From Perkinsus chesapeaki (lineage: Eukaryota; Perkinsozoa; Perkinsida; Perkinsidae): 64,000 bases of DNA. This document shows, in pieces, positions 46,310 to 58,157 of the stretch. The stretch covers positions 1-64,000 of the forward strand of contig JAAPAO010000006.1 of NCBI GenBank assembly GCA_013115145.1, read 5' to 3'. Every line of letters starts with the position of its first letter. Within the stretch, counting starts at the first letter, position 1. Both the position numbers and the translations under genes were made by a program. The notes under the pieces are model-generated. The model was not told the origin of the DNA and made no database searches. It saw nothing but the letters and a program-made list of their open reading frames with translations.

Positions 46310-47538
46310 TTATCGGTTCCTCATCATCTTACTGTTCCATAGCCTTGAGGTATCGTATTTTAGCTTTGAGCTGATGCTTATATCAGGCACTGTGTGATGG
46401 TGCCGTGGTGGATCTGGAGTTGAGTTTAGTCCACAGAATACTATGTTCATGGTTGCCACTAGGGAGCTGCTAGATGGAGCGTCAGTGCCGTTGAGTCCGC
46501 GGACCAGGTCGGGACGCTCACTCTCTTGGAAGCGTTCACTGTTAACCTGTTTCAACACACATGAGAAAGTAACACTTTAAACGCAACACAGCTAGCCAAA
46601 GACAACAAACAAATTATACGTCCTCGCCAACTTGTTCTATATTGGACTGGCTGCGTTTCGGTGATGACACCGCTCTGATCAGCACAACAGAGATACCTCC
46701 ATGCGATGGAAGATGACATCTTACTTCCAAGTGTTGCTACAACCTGCATTACTGAGAGTAGACAACGTAAACCAGACCACTCCTAAGAACGGAGGCTACG
46801 ATTGACGGACACTATATCGTGTAGATCACCTAGTAGAATCCCTAGGCCACATCCTATCGTAACTTGCCAAGGGGAATGGTCGTTAAGCTTCACTCTACTC
46901 CATGGTATAGGGACAAATATAAGCAATATGAATGAGATGTATTTCAACGCGAGCCGCGCCTAAACGAAGTCATGGCAAGTCTGGGAACTTGTTCTTCAAG
47001 CAGTTACTTCTCTAGGTAAAACAATATTGTGAATATCCAAGGACCTCAAATTGGAAGCCAGAGTAAGGAGTTCCCTCCCACCATAATGTAGCAGAAGCAG
47101 CATCATGATGGACATGGACATCAAAGCATGTCCCGATGGCATTCCACACCTAGCAAACTCGCGAACTTCGAGTGTAACATCACATAGATGGTCACGTTAT
47201 GTGGCACGATCCTCTAGGCCGCTCCATCTCTGCAATTTTCTTTGCAATAGTCTGTACTGCCCATGAGGTAAAGAAGAGAACGACAAGCTGAGGGAAATGC
47301 TGCTAGACGTCACCCGACAGCATCAGCGCCTTACTTCGAACCACAGCTTACTACGCTTCAAGAATGTTGCGCATACTGCAAATAAAATGAAGACGAACAG
47401 AACGCTCGAGTAGACTGAGGAATGGGAAGGAGAAGTACATCTGACTCCCAGTGAGTCACTGGCAGTGACTACACGCTGCAAGGTAGTCCCCCAATACTGG
47501 ACTTTTCGGCCACGTGAAGGATGAGAAGGGAAGTGCAA
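46310..47538 (-). CDS. PAP2-family lipid phosphatase
   Basis: Integral membrane phosphatase of the PAP2/PA-phosphatase-related family, such as dolichyl-diphosphatase or lipid phosphate phosphatase. Phase-joined pieces show a membrane segment (SVLFVFILFAVCATFLKRSK), QHFPQLVVLFFTSWAVQTIA, the first active-site block KKIAEMERPRGSC, the second block CGMPSGHALMSMSIM, and the third block WSRVKLNDHSPWQVTIGCGL. These correspond to the K-x6-RP, PSGH and SR-x5-H-x3-D signature; here Lys is followed by x6-RP, and DHS provides the catalytic-type His. Introns are about 33-49 nt where resolved. The start is not fixed, since no ATG opens the first exon, and the disordered tail to 46310 is less certain. Confidence 0.75.
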
Positions 47539-47783
47539 CTACTCTGCCATATGGACAGCTATCTGGACCTAAGTTAACTTTTACAAAACAACACTTACCG
47601 TACAGTCACTTACCGAGGACTATTGCCCAATCCGGTACACATGGTCCTGAGGTTATATTTGATGAAATGCCCCACACGATGACCAATTAGCAATAAATGA
47701 ACGCATCAACTAAATACGAGTAATATGTCGTCGCCTATATGGAGGACTCCCTTTCCTGTTGTAACAACGCGAGTCATGAGACG

Positions 47784-48513
47784 CTAAGGTCGCTGAGAAA
47801 TGTCTAAAACCTTCCCCTTGTGCTCGTGGTACTGGTATTTCTGTACGCTTAGTTCTACTGTAACACCATCAGAGCGTTTGATAGATATAAGGCCACCACA
47901 ACATCTTAGTATTTCTTCGGCTGAGTCTCGTCCTTTGAGGCACGTAAGGAACGCCATTCCAGGTAGCTTATGGGAGCCCGGGTTCCCGCGGGGTGGGGCT
48001 GGCCACATTATGACATCCTGGGGATCAACCATTATGGCTTGCTGTAAGGCGTGCATATCTCCTTTGAGCCTGTCCAACCTCCTTATAACTAGTATTGAAT
48101 CTGGGGGAGATACAGTCTCCACCAATCGGCTGAGTTCCCTCAAATTTAATTGCGGGCTCGGTGGTGTTCGACTAACTATAACCGCTCGTTGAATATGTCG
48201 ACGAAGCCTGTCATCTGACGATACTAGTTTTTGTAGTGTTCGTGGAGAGACACGCGATACGATTGACGAGTTGCTTAGCACCTAACAATAACCCTGACGC
48301 CACCTCTGAGGCGAACCCTACTACCTCCAGTAATATAGACACACAACCTTCTCTGCATTGAACATTATCACACGTCGATAAGAAATCGGCGGCTTTGTTG
48401 ATGCAGTCATCTACAGTCGACGATGATGGTACTGAAGCCATAACCTCATGAAGATAGATTACTGCACAAGTCGAACATCCCAGAAACCCACCGACCAACA
48501 CAAAACTGCACAT
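47784..48513 (-). CDS. Hypothetical protein (228 aa) with N-terminal hydrophobic segment
   Basis: Two exons with a 43-nt phase-0 intron give exactly 228 residues from the ATG at 48513. The N-terminus (CSFVLVGGFLGCSTCAVIYL) could be a signal or membrane anchor. The rest is soluble in character: NKAADFLSTCDNVQCREGC, LSNSSIVSRVSPRTLQKLVS, LNLRELSRLVETVSPPDSIL, QQAIMVDPQDVIMWPAPP and LKGRDSAEEILRCCGGLI. No family recognised. It sits between the PAP2 and BRF1 genes on the same strand. Confidence 0.6.
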
Positions 48514-48785
48514 TCAGGAAGAAGGTAATGCGGATACCCGCGAGTCGACGTAATCGTGGCTGTGAAACACTTCAGCAAAAGTACAGTAAGGAGTGATTCG
48601 ACTAAGACAGGAAGGGGAACCTACACCGTGACAAGATGAGGAGGAAGTCGGAGGAAAGCTACAAATCTGATTCAAATTGTACAGCAGGGTAGCAGTGACG
48701 ATTCTGATAATTGTGAGTATCGATTATAAGTATCTATGATCACAGCGAGTAACTTCATCTCGATGTTAGCAGGATTGTTGGGTCT

Positions 48786-51235
48786 CTAATTTTTAAAAAG
48801 CTCTTCAAGCGCCGACATATTGACTCTGTTGCTCAACGACCGAGCCTTCTTCGACAGTGCCATTTGCGTGGCCTCTAATGCTGAGTCTGCTGGTCCGAGA
48901 GCTGATGTTGAATACCTCACATATAGTAGATAACGCTATTATTACTCGTGGAGTGTATTGGACGCTTCCTTGGCTTGTATGTACCATTGCGTTTTGCTTC
49001 TTCTTCGGCTTTCTTCTTTGCTTTACGTTGTTCATCCCTTATTGCCCATTCCATTAAGTATGGCTTATTCCACTGATGCCAGATAGCCGACTTGGCTTCA
49101 GACTCCTCTGGCGTTAATAGATATCTAAACGGTTCAGCTAAACAACATACGAGTCCATAATTAACCATGAAAGAGCCCTTCCACCTAGTTTATTCGTCAA
49201 GATTACCCTTCAATCTCTGAATCGCTAACATCTGATAGGGACTCCTCGCCTTCTTCCAGTGGCTCCTTATTCTGTTTGACATCATCTTCCAACAGGCTAC
49301 TGGGGTCAGCATCTTCACTTGCTTCCTCCGTTTTCCCCGCAACCCTATCGAGCTTTGCTATCAGCTCCCCATCGGTTTCCGCCCCGGATGCTGCCGTTGA
49401 ACGGAGGGCGTTGTATAGCTCATCCACTGAAATGACAGCACGTCGAACTGGTACTGATTTCCACAGCCCCTCAAGGTATTGGCATGAGTCCCTTTATGTA
49501 TTACATTCCGGTAGATCACCTTCGCTTGAGCCTTCCACATGCTGGCTGCTGCTACTGCTACTACTGCTGGACTTCTCTCGATTAGACTCAGTCGGCTCCT
49601 CGTTATGCGGTGCATTAAGCAGCTGCGGGTGTTGAACAGGCTCTCCGTTACTGATGCTCTTATGAACACCTAAAGGCCTCACTGGGATCACCTGGGAAAA
49701 TTATATCAAACGAGGTAGTGTCACGGTTGATAGATATTCTTACGATCTTGGACTCATCTTTGAGCGGGAGACCCAGTAGTTTCATCTTCTCTTCCTTAAT
49801 CCTGTTACGCATCTAAAAGACGAGCCGCATACTGAATCAACACCCGTCACCCACTAGTACCAAACTCGGCGGTAGACTTGTCGTCGCCCGGGCCTCTTCA
49901 GGAAGCGCCATTTGCAACTGCCCATGGGCTCCCGCCTCCTGTACAGAATCTCCCCCGGGTAGGGACCCGTCCGCAGGGTCAGGAGCATTCTCCAATGATT
50001 TGAACTGCTCCGTTGTTAGTGCTGCTGTTGGCGTGTGTTTCAGCTCGTACCTTTCGAGTAAGTTTACAGTATATATCCACATTTCAACCACCCATATTAC
50101 AATCGTCGCTTGAGTGTAACTGCCCCTATTCGAACAACTCCAGCGACCGAATTCGCGGTGACATCTTCGACTCCGTGATACCGAGCTGCTATCAGTAAGG
50201 CTGCACCGCATAGGCCTGTGGGGCGACGACCGGTACCTAATACAAAAAAGTTGATACACGATAAAAGTACCAGGCCTAGGATTACAGATCCAGTCACGGC
50301 TCATAAGCTGTATGAGACGGATAGCAGTATGAACTACTTGATTCTGTTTATCACCCAGACCCAAATGACTTGAGAATCTCTCCATGAACATTGACGGGTC
50401 TATAACCTGAGAGGAGTAGTGATACCAATGATACTAGTCTACTCTTGGTGACTACGGGGATATCCAGAACCTTGTCAAGGCTTAGAAGACGCACTAGCTT
50501 CATGTACCTAGTAACATTATAAAGCTCTTAATAAACAACGATAAAGCTCGATTCGATTGCATACATCTGGCCAATCTCCCTCACACTGACGTGAAGCACA
50601 TCACTGAAGTCAATTAACAGATACGGTGTCCGATCACGACGGCACACGATGTATCTACAGAGAATATAGGCAAGTGATATGAATATGTATATCTTACAAA
50701 CATGCCGCGGCTACCACAGAGGTTTTCCGACCGGCAGTAAAGTTACGTTGGGCAGCCAGAGAGAAAAGACGTTTGGCTTCGTCCATTGTACTTGTCGGCA
50801 ATTCCAGACGATTGCCAATCCATTCAATCTGAGTGTGTAGTCTTTAATTGCAGGATACCTGTGCTACTTACCCTCGTAGATCCTCTTTGTAAGGTAAGCA
50901 GTCTGGAATTCTCACTCGAATATCTGATGAATGGCTACAGTCGACAGGAATAACCAGGTGGCCTACCCTGCTCCTCTGCGGCCTCCACCGCCTAACCACG
51001 GCACCGATTGACCATTTACACCGGTCCTGTCACCGCTCTGGGTGAAGCTTAACTCACATACCACTCTGTTCTCTTCAAGGACCTCACCGCATCCTAGACA
51101 TACTGTTTGTCCCGACCGCCCATCCGTCCTGAGATGATGCAGGCAATGATTGCGCTTTTGCTGAGAAATCACGCGTACTCTGACTCGAGTGACCCGCAAT
51201 GAGGGCATCCTGTAGTTGATGCCATTGTGGGAGCG
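48786..51235 (-). CDS. BRF1: BRF1, TFIIIB subunit for RNA polymerase III
   Basis: BRF1 bridges TBP and TFIIIC to recruit Pol III to tRNA and 5S genes (established knowledge). Start ATG at 51235 opens the TFIIB-type zinc ribbon: TGCPHCGSLESE, then GQTVCLGCGEVLEENRVVCE and GVNGQSV. Two cyclin folds follow, seen as LGLGDKQNQVVHTAIRLIQL, TGRRPTGLCGAALLIAARYH and ANSVAGVVRIGAVTLKRRL. The C-terminal TBP-binding homology block reads LSDVSDSEIEGYLLTPEESE then AKSAIWHQWNKPYLMEWAI, and the end LSNRVNMSALEELFKN matches the usual INYDVLEKLF-type finish. Introns are short; several between 49200 and 50960 are not individually resolved. All four zinc-ribbon Cys are present. Confidence 0.93.
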
Positions 51236-51513
51236 GAAAGAAACAATGGCTAACATGGAACAGTCTAATTCGCTCTGTAAAGTCAAGCCGGGTCTAACAC
51301 ATGGAAAGTGACCTTCACCGTCACCTCGCGCTGCCCGTGCTCCGCTCCGCTTCTACGTCGTTGCATGTTTACAGTTTTTAGTCGCTGAGTTTTTGTCTCT
51401 GCGTGCAACGCAAGATAATATGTTATGATATCTTTTGTTAAACCACTTCGTGATGCTTTCGAGCTCTCGTGCTTATTTTACTTAGTTCAAAATTTGTCAT
51501 CATTCACTACTTC
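51236..51513. promoter_or_regulatory. Shared divergent promoter region (BRF1 / cathepsin B)
   Basis: 278 bases separate the start codons of two divergent genes, so both promoters must lie here or overlap it. No TATA-like box or repeated motif was recognised with confidence. Confidence 0.35.
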
Positions 51514-53207
51514 ATGCTACACCATCTTTCTGTTCTACTTCTCGTCTTCCATTCCCCTCTGATAGCTGTCTCAGACCCAGTACTCACGTTCTCATTGAAC
51601 ATATCATCGATGATCCAGCTCGAGGAGGACTTCGACTATCTCGCGTCTGACAGTGGTACGGGGGCGCAATCATTGGTCGTGACAACCTTCCCCTGAGTTC
51701 AGGTATTACGTATACTTTGGCTGAGCTAACACAGCACCGTGAGGACTTTATATCTGCACACCACATTGCCACTAAGAAGGCGAACGGCATGCCTATAGTT
51801 GCCTCCGGGCCAAGTGGTGGACTAAGCCAAATCTTCTGGAAGAGCCGTCCAATGCTGATTGAGAGTCTAGCAGATGCGTTGAATAAAGAAAGGATTAGCT
51901 GGGTTGCATCTGCTAAGCAGGAAAGATTCAAAGGTAAGCTATCTCAATTCGACTGATTTTCGCGATGATGTACGTAGGTGCTTCTGTTGGTGATGTCAAG
52001 TCTCTATGTGGTGCCATTTTGAACGGCCCTTCAAAATTGCCGAAGAAACAGCCGAGTCATCCCAGTTTGCTGAAGGATTTGCCTGATCATTTCGATTCTC
52101 GAGACCATTTCAAAAACTGTTCAGATGTTATTAGTCATATCCGGTAGATATACATAATACATTGTAGAAGAGTTGCTCTTCTCAGAGACCAATCAACTTG
52201 TGGTAGTTGCTGGGCATTTGCCACATCTTCGGCCTTTAGTGACCGTTTATGCATAGTGTCCGGTGGCGAGTTTGACACTATTCCCCTATCTGCTGGGCAT
52301 ACCGCAGCTTGCTGTTCCGAGGCAGAGGGATGTTTGTAAGTCAACTTGTCCATTTATTCAGCGATACTTCTTTCAGCTCCTTTGGTTGTGATGGTGGCCA
52401 ACCTGATAGCGCGTGGCGATGGTTCAACGAGCACGGCGTAGTCTCAGGTGGGATACGTTGCGCCTTTACCATCCGTAGAGCTGTGTTGTAGGAGGTGACT
52501 ACCAACCCGACATTGAGACCTTTGAGCCTAAGCTCGAACCTGGCTGCTGGCCTTACAATTTTCCGCAATGTGCTCATCATGTAGATGTCAAGGGGATGGA
52601 ACCTTGTAAGGGCAACAATCCAACTCCCACTTGCGTCACTCAATGCCGTAATCGCCAGTTCAAGCCATCATTCGATGCGTAAGTTTTACAAATTTAGATT
52701 TTCCCATTGACCTGCTATTCACAGGGATCGTCACTACACTGTAGATGAAGGGAATAGTCTTGATGATGTGGATGAAATCAAACGGGAGATTATCGATAAT
52801 GGACCTGTAAGTTTCGTTGAATTCATAGATTGGGTATGCCCATTCACAAACAGTAATTTGCTTCAGGTTGCCGCTGCCTTCACCGTGTATGAGGATTTCC
52901 CGTATTATAAGTCCGGTGTCTACAAGCATATTCGTGGTGCGGAGTTGGGCGGTCATGCCGTCAAAATCATCGGATGGGGAGTTGATCAAGGTACTCTTAC
53001 CGTAAGTCTCAAAATAATTTACTGTCTATTTTAGACCAGCCTTACTGGTTGGTTGTGAATTCATGGAATGATAATTGGGGTGATAAGGGAACGTTTAAGA
53101 TAGCCTTTGGTGAATGTGGTATAGACTCTGAGGTTACTGTTGGTAAACCCAAATATAAGAACACAGATAAGAGTTCACAGACTGCAGAAGTAGAGATTAT
53201 GTTGTAA
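51514..53207 (+). CDS. Cathepsin B-like cysteine protease
   Basis: Secreted or lysosomal papain-family protease. Starts [20 protein letters not shown] (signal peptide) at 51514, then an unusually long pro-region ending in [14 protein letters not shown] and [20 protein letters not shown]. The mature domain shows active-site Cys in [31 protein letters not shown], the occluding-loop signature [13 protein letters not shown] with the His pair typical of cathepsin B, active-site His in [14 protein letters not shown], and Asn in [18 protein letters not shown]. Introns at 51655-51705, 52144-52185 (42 nt) and others of about 40-60 nt fit the phase. A 30-residue polar tail follows the domain. All catalytic residues are present, so an active enzyme is likely. 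Confidence 0.95.
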
Positions 53208-53749
53208 AGCAACGGCATATATATTTGCTGAGCGATAGGCTCTTATGCCATTCATTCGTTATATTTTTCCGGCCATTTCATCGATAACATGCATTCTATT
53301 ATTATTAATCTTTCACTATTACTCCATGAGTTGTGTCTTGTCAACCGAGATGAGTCATCCCAGATAGGGAGCGTAAAGCCTATTTTTGCGCCTAGCAGCT
53401 GCCAAGACTTTTATTAGGCGGCTTTGACCAAGCGGTGCGACCGATGCTGTGTAGCTCATGAGCTACACAGCAGCAGAGTATATACCGACACCTGAGCAAG
53501 TCTAAGACCCAATCCCTTGTAAGCTAAAGTCCGAAGCCATAAGTCGGGATGATACAACATTTCTCCTCTCATACAGATCGTGCTAGTATTCGTCGTGTTA
53601 CATTCCGTTCTTACATTTACGTCAATTCGCTACATGCCAGAACTACACCACAACACAACACTGTGGAATGAGAAAAAACACAACTTGACTTAGACGCTCA
53701 GTAATAATCACGACCCTTACCACCTGACATGATCATTTCAAAAAAGCCA
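53208..53749. other. Gap: 3' flank of cathepsin gene
   Basis: No gene recognised. Contains the perfect 28-bp palindrome at 53445-53472. Two genes converge here, so it holds both 3' ends. Confidence 0.5.
53445..53472. repeat. Perfect 28-bp palindrome
   Basis: Fourteen paired bases with no spacer; the right half reads TGAGCTACACAGCA. It lies between two convergent genes, about 240 bases after the cathepsin stop. Confidence 0.9.
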
Positions 53750-55231
53750 CTAACCGTCTAGCGTACCTTTGCCATATCCTTTTCCTTGTCCCCAGCCTTT
53801 ACCACCCTTGCTGTAGTTGGCATCTGAGAGAAATAATTACCTCCAGAGAGTTTCTTATTGTACGCGCACATCCATTTCCGCTTGTGGCTCTTGCATTGGG
53901 TGTAAGCACAACACTCCCGGGCTGATAGCTGCCTTTACCGGAACCTATCAAGTGCCAGGTGAACAAGCTACCAACATCCATATTACCATTGCTGCGGGTA
54001 TCGTCTCCTTTTCCTTTCCCCTTGAACCCCTTACCGTGACCTATTAATGATTTTCTGATATGCGACATTGACTAGTCGAGCACCTTTCCCCTTTCCCTTT
54101 CCTTTGCCTTTTCCTTTAGCACCACCTTTTTCGTATTTTCGTATAAGCTCCAGGTTAGCTTGTCGAATACTCTTATCGAATGCAGCCTTGGAGTAGCAGT
54201 CGAGACTACCTGTAGGCAAGGAAACTGAGAGCCTCACATAACTGCGCTACATCACCTCCTCTGTCGGGTACTTTGCCAACATTCACATTTTTAACTATTG
54301 CTGGCATCTCTGGTTTCTCAGCCTTCCGAGATGCTATTTCATGCAAAGCTGCCTAAAACATAACAACTCACAATCTTGATATCCTATCCCATGCTACTTG
54401 GGTATATCCGACGCCTTCATAAGGATAGACATGATCTATTGAAGACCACCGGAATAGTACTTGAGCGCATAACGAGAGGATGTTCAATCTAGAATAATGA
54501 TGCCCCGTACACTAGTGGCAGCTATTTGTTCCTACTTGTCTTCTCTTGGTAATGCGATAAACTTCTTAGATTCCATCATTGCATCTACGCTGATAGCGAA
54601 CCTCCGTAACATATCATCAATTCTAACAGCATACTCCGAATACAACGTGGAGCACAAATCGGGGTTCACTGGCGACAGTCCTTCACCCTGGCCCACACTA
54701 CTGACTTGCGGCGACTTGGTGAGAGCAGTAACAGAGGTTGTGGGCTCAGGCAAGTGAAGTGAACGTACCTAGCAATGCAGGATAATCGAAGCCGAGCGTT
54801 TACTGGCATTCTATCACTTCATGTCTGAGGGCAAGAGTGCCCATCTTTTTCACATTCCCGTCTATCAGTCTTTGGCATTGTACTAGACATAGAAGCTCTC
54901 TCAAAGCTCCTGAGCGAGAGCGATGAATACTAAACATCACAAAAATGTTACCAAGCCGCTGGCTCAACGACAGCGCATTCTCATTGTCACCGAGAACTGA
55001 TGTGATAAGTTCACCACCAATCTCAGCTCGGATCGAGTCGACGACGTCATGCCACTCATCATTCGATACGAGATGAAGAACTTCGAAAGGCGCTACAAGG
55101 GCTGAGGTTTGCCTGACTGGCTGTATGAAGCGAGTAAGGTGTTAACACATGTACTTTCCGCAAACACTATCGTAGGTTTTCTGGAGAACATCAAACACCT
55201 CCTCACATATAACAGAATCTGTTGTATCCAT
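53750..55231 (-). CDS. KG-repeat protein with helical N-terminal domain
   Basis: From the ATG at 55231 (MDTTDSVICEEVFDVLQKTY) exons join in phase over introns of about 28-51 nt. A helical N-terminal region follows: LHLVSNDEWHDVVDSIRAEI, SLSQRLGNIFVMFSIHRSRS, LRELLCLVQCQRLIDGNVKK. A linker (PEPTTSVTALTKSPQ), a second helical region (YAVRIDDMLRRFAISVDAMM; LHEIASRKAEKPEMPAIVKN) and a C-terminal region of Lys-Gly repeats come next (GGAKGKGKGKGKGKG; HGKGFKGKGKG; SKGGKGWGQGKGYGKG). Such KG/RG-like tails commonly bind nucleic acid; function is otherwise unknown. The stop is at 53750. Joins near 54060-54100 and 54370-54530 are the least certain. Confidence 0.6.
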
Positions 55232-55741
55232 AGTTGGCAATTTCAACAATTACTATCAATGGTATAAGTTCGACTGAACGCAAGATACAGAATGGGTTAT
55301 CGAACGAGACCTTTCGTACGAGAATAGTATTCAGATAGAAGTAGTGTACCATACACAGGGTTCCTTGGAAAGGAATGGTGGTGAGTAGGGGTGACACTCC
55401 AATTACTGCTACTAGTTGATCATCTATAAACTGTATGTGCTATCAACTACTATTATTTCTACAGCATTATCGTCCGCAAAGAAATAACGATCAGTGATGT
55501 CATATCACTACAAACACAATCTTTATTCTGAAAGCTTCAACGACCAAATAATGCTACATATTACCGTGGGAAGTTAGCAAGAAAAGTGGCAACATATCAT
55601 TAGGAAACTCAGCAGACCCAGGGATGAAAGGTCCGAACTGTGTCTTCTACCATGGATGTCTTGCGCAATGTTGTAAAGTACTCGTCGGCAAAAATAAGTC
55701 ATCACATGATATAATAGAGTTATTGAAGCAGCCAATAGCGC
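55232..55741. other. Gap: spacer
   Basis: A minus-strand frame (55203-55397) with a hydrophobic stretch overlaps the start of the KG-repeat gene in another frame. It may be a 5' exon or chance. Nothing else seen. Confidence 0.35.
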
Positions 55742-56611
55742 TTACTGACCCTAAGTAAATATGTAATTCCCCAAACTACCAAACACCCTAGTACCTTCTT
55801 TTTGCCAGGCGGATTGGGTACCCTCGGAGGAGCTTTATGCTTACTCGAGGCTGGTATAGGCACCTCTACACCAGTAGTTATAGGACCACCAAGCTTAGCA
55901 ATACGGACCTGATTACAGAGTTATCGACAATGCGAATGAAGTTACTATTAGATACTACCAATTTGTCAATACTAGCACGACATTTAGGGCAGCGTGCACC
56001 GCCAACGGCCTCATTGCTCGCGATATGGAGGGCGCAAGGCTCACATAGGCCGCCGTGACAGCATGGTAGAGTAACCTACAATGGAAAAGGTATTAATGCA
56101 TACAGAGCACGATTCTCATGTACTTTACCATGTCTCCGGGATTGTCCAAACAAACAGCACATGGAGGAATTGTGTTATCATCAGAGCCAGTTGGTTGCGG
56201 ATAAGATTTGGTGGAATTAGTATCAGCCGGTGCAAAGACAGTTGAACTGTGCCTCAGCAACCGTATCTGAAGTAATCAGACCCAAGTACGACACAGAAAT
56301 GCTACGAGCCGTTATAACCTCGTTATCAGGAGTGGGCTCAACCGTACTCAACCTCCTTTCACCATTACCATACCGGTGGATCCTATTGACCGACCGGCAC
56401 GTGCTACATACAAATACATTAGCGTCGTAACTGCCATAGGAGTAATATAGGAATATTAAAACCAATCTTACCCGACTGGATTGAGTTGATGGCATACATT
56501 ACAAGCTGCCGTATCGCCACCTACTGGCTGATCAACTACAGGAACCGAGTTACCACTCTTCTTTCGTTTAAACTTTCCACATACTGGGCCGCAAGAGAAT
56601 TTACTCCCCAT
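55742..56611 (-). CDS. RING-type zinc-finger protein
   Basis: From the ATG at 56611: a short leader with MGSKFSCGPVCGKFKRKKSG, then a zinc-ribbon-like part with CNVCHQLNPVG and VFVCSTCRSVNRI. A C3HC4 RING follows: PPCAVCLDNPGDM, TLPCCHGGLCEPCALHI and ARCPKCRASI. The C-terminal part is VRIAKLGGPITTGVEVPIPA, a proline/lysine stretch (KAPPRVPNPPGKKK) and GQ. Introns at about 56463-56425, 56127-56080 and others fit the phase. Predicted E3 ubiquitin ligase; the Met-Gly start could be myristoylated (inference). The gene is tightly packed: its start overlaps the apparent end of the upstream gene by 12 bases. Confidence 0.7.
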
Positions 56612-57965
56612 TTAGAAATGATAACAGCCACTGATGGATAATCACCGATAAGAGTGTAATACTACAGTGTTGTAACGCTGGCACAAGAGGAATCATGTCG
56701 CGCAGGCGTTGAGAAATATCAAGATTGCACAAGTTTGTAAGATCAGGCGGGGCACGAATACGAAAACATAAAGACTGTCATAATCGACATGGGCGGCAAA
56801 TCTGCCTTACTACCCCTACCGTCCCTTGCCTTCCCCCTATATCACGGTTGGAGGGGTAAAACACAACGCTAGTATTAACGTTAGAAGCTCGTGTACTATG
56901 CCACAACCACAGTAGAGAACCTTCAAAAGGGTTAAAAATTCGCGCTCAATTCGTTTAGCTCTCCTCTCACTGATTTCTCGATTCGCATTCGCTATTTCAA
57001 TCGAATGTATCGCTACATTCCCGCTACTCTGAATTGGCATGGTCAAGGAGGGCATCACTCCGATTAGACCAGCATTACAGGGAATTTTGGTAGCGGAGGA
57101 GAAATGGATACACACGAAACCTTCTCGCAACTCCCTGTAGGGTACGGATGCTTAAAAAGCCGCCTTATCAACTCTCTAAGAACATGTAACCCATCCCAGA
57201 ACCAATCGAATAGCTATCGATGAGGAATAGCTCCAATGAAGGGCAACTCAAGGGTAATTAGCGTTGTTGACTGCATGCATAGAACTCCAATGCCTTGCAC
57301 ACAAACTCTGTACGCCAGTGAGGCGCTCGGCGTCGAATGAAAGGGACAAGGTCTCACATTTACAATGGTGTCAGCAGCACGATTAAAGCCGACCCATCTC
57401 ATGCGCAGCTTGAGCTTCCCCAACGGTCGGTTGTCTTACGAGAGAACATCGAGCATGATGCCGCAGAATCTACCACCATGGAGGGCATGCATTTTGAAGT
57501 TGGAAAAAGTGGCATCATTACATACCACAATGAGGACAGGAAGTTACAGTAGCAGGTTATTTCAAAATCGAACACATTCACGCTGGCATAGAAGCCCTTG
57601 TTCCATGCATTGGCCATAGCGCCACCAGAATATACAAGTAGCTGGCAATGCGGGTTTCAGTTCTATGTTGGCATGCTTGCCGAACTTGCAATTCATTGCC
57701 GAGTGATAGTGAATGATCAGTATCCAGTAGGTAAGCTGGAAAACACTCACTACTAGTAGTTAACCAATCAAAAATCTGTGAACCCCAATTTTCACATCCC
57801 CATGACACACATTTCCTCAGGACGAAGTGGAGAAATTCACTTATTCCTTGTTCACTTGGGTGTGTAAGCCCAAGGGAGCACGTTTGGGGTGCACTCCCAA
57901 CCGACCAGCAACTCGGTTGTGCTGTACCAGTCGATAACCAAAGAAATGATGGAATGCACGGTCAT
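56600..57965 (-). CDS. Unknown protein, multi-exon
   Basis: Coding-like exons join in phase: MTVHSIISLVIDWYSTTELL and VGWECTPNVLPWAYTPK, a 40-nt intron, KCVSWGCENWGSQIFDWL and YLLDTDHSLSLGNELQ, a 44-nt intron, and LLVYSGGAMANAWNKGFYAS. Further exons (RWVGFNRAADTIVNVRP; WFWDGLHVLRELIRRLF; SIEIANANREISERRAKRIE; LCNLDISQRLRDMIPLVPAL) follow but their joins are not settled. The start is uncertain and an upstream exon near 58066 is possible. No family recognised. The last exon overlaps the start of the RING gene, which is odd and may mean that one of the two ends is mis-set. Confidence 0.45.
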
Positions 57966-58157
57966 CACCAGTGAGGTTGGCGATGTGTTGATTCTACGAA
58001 TCATTCTAACATGGGCGAAGTTGACGATTATCATCCTATAGTTATTCCGAGGAGGCGATTCACTAACAGAAACAGTTCCATTTCTAAACTCCAAGAGAAA
58101 GCGTAACTAATGAATGATTAGAAGCACGCTAGAAGCGGATGATTGTGATTCATAATT

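Noticed and set aside
49530-49570. Triplet repeat (GCTGCTACT...)
   Set aside because: It is the Ser-rich linker of BRF1 read in coding frame, not an independent microsatellite.
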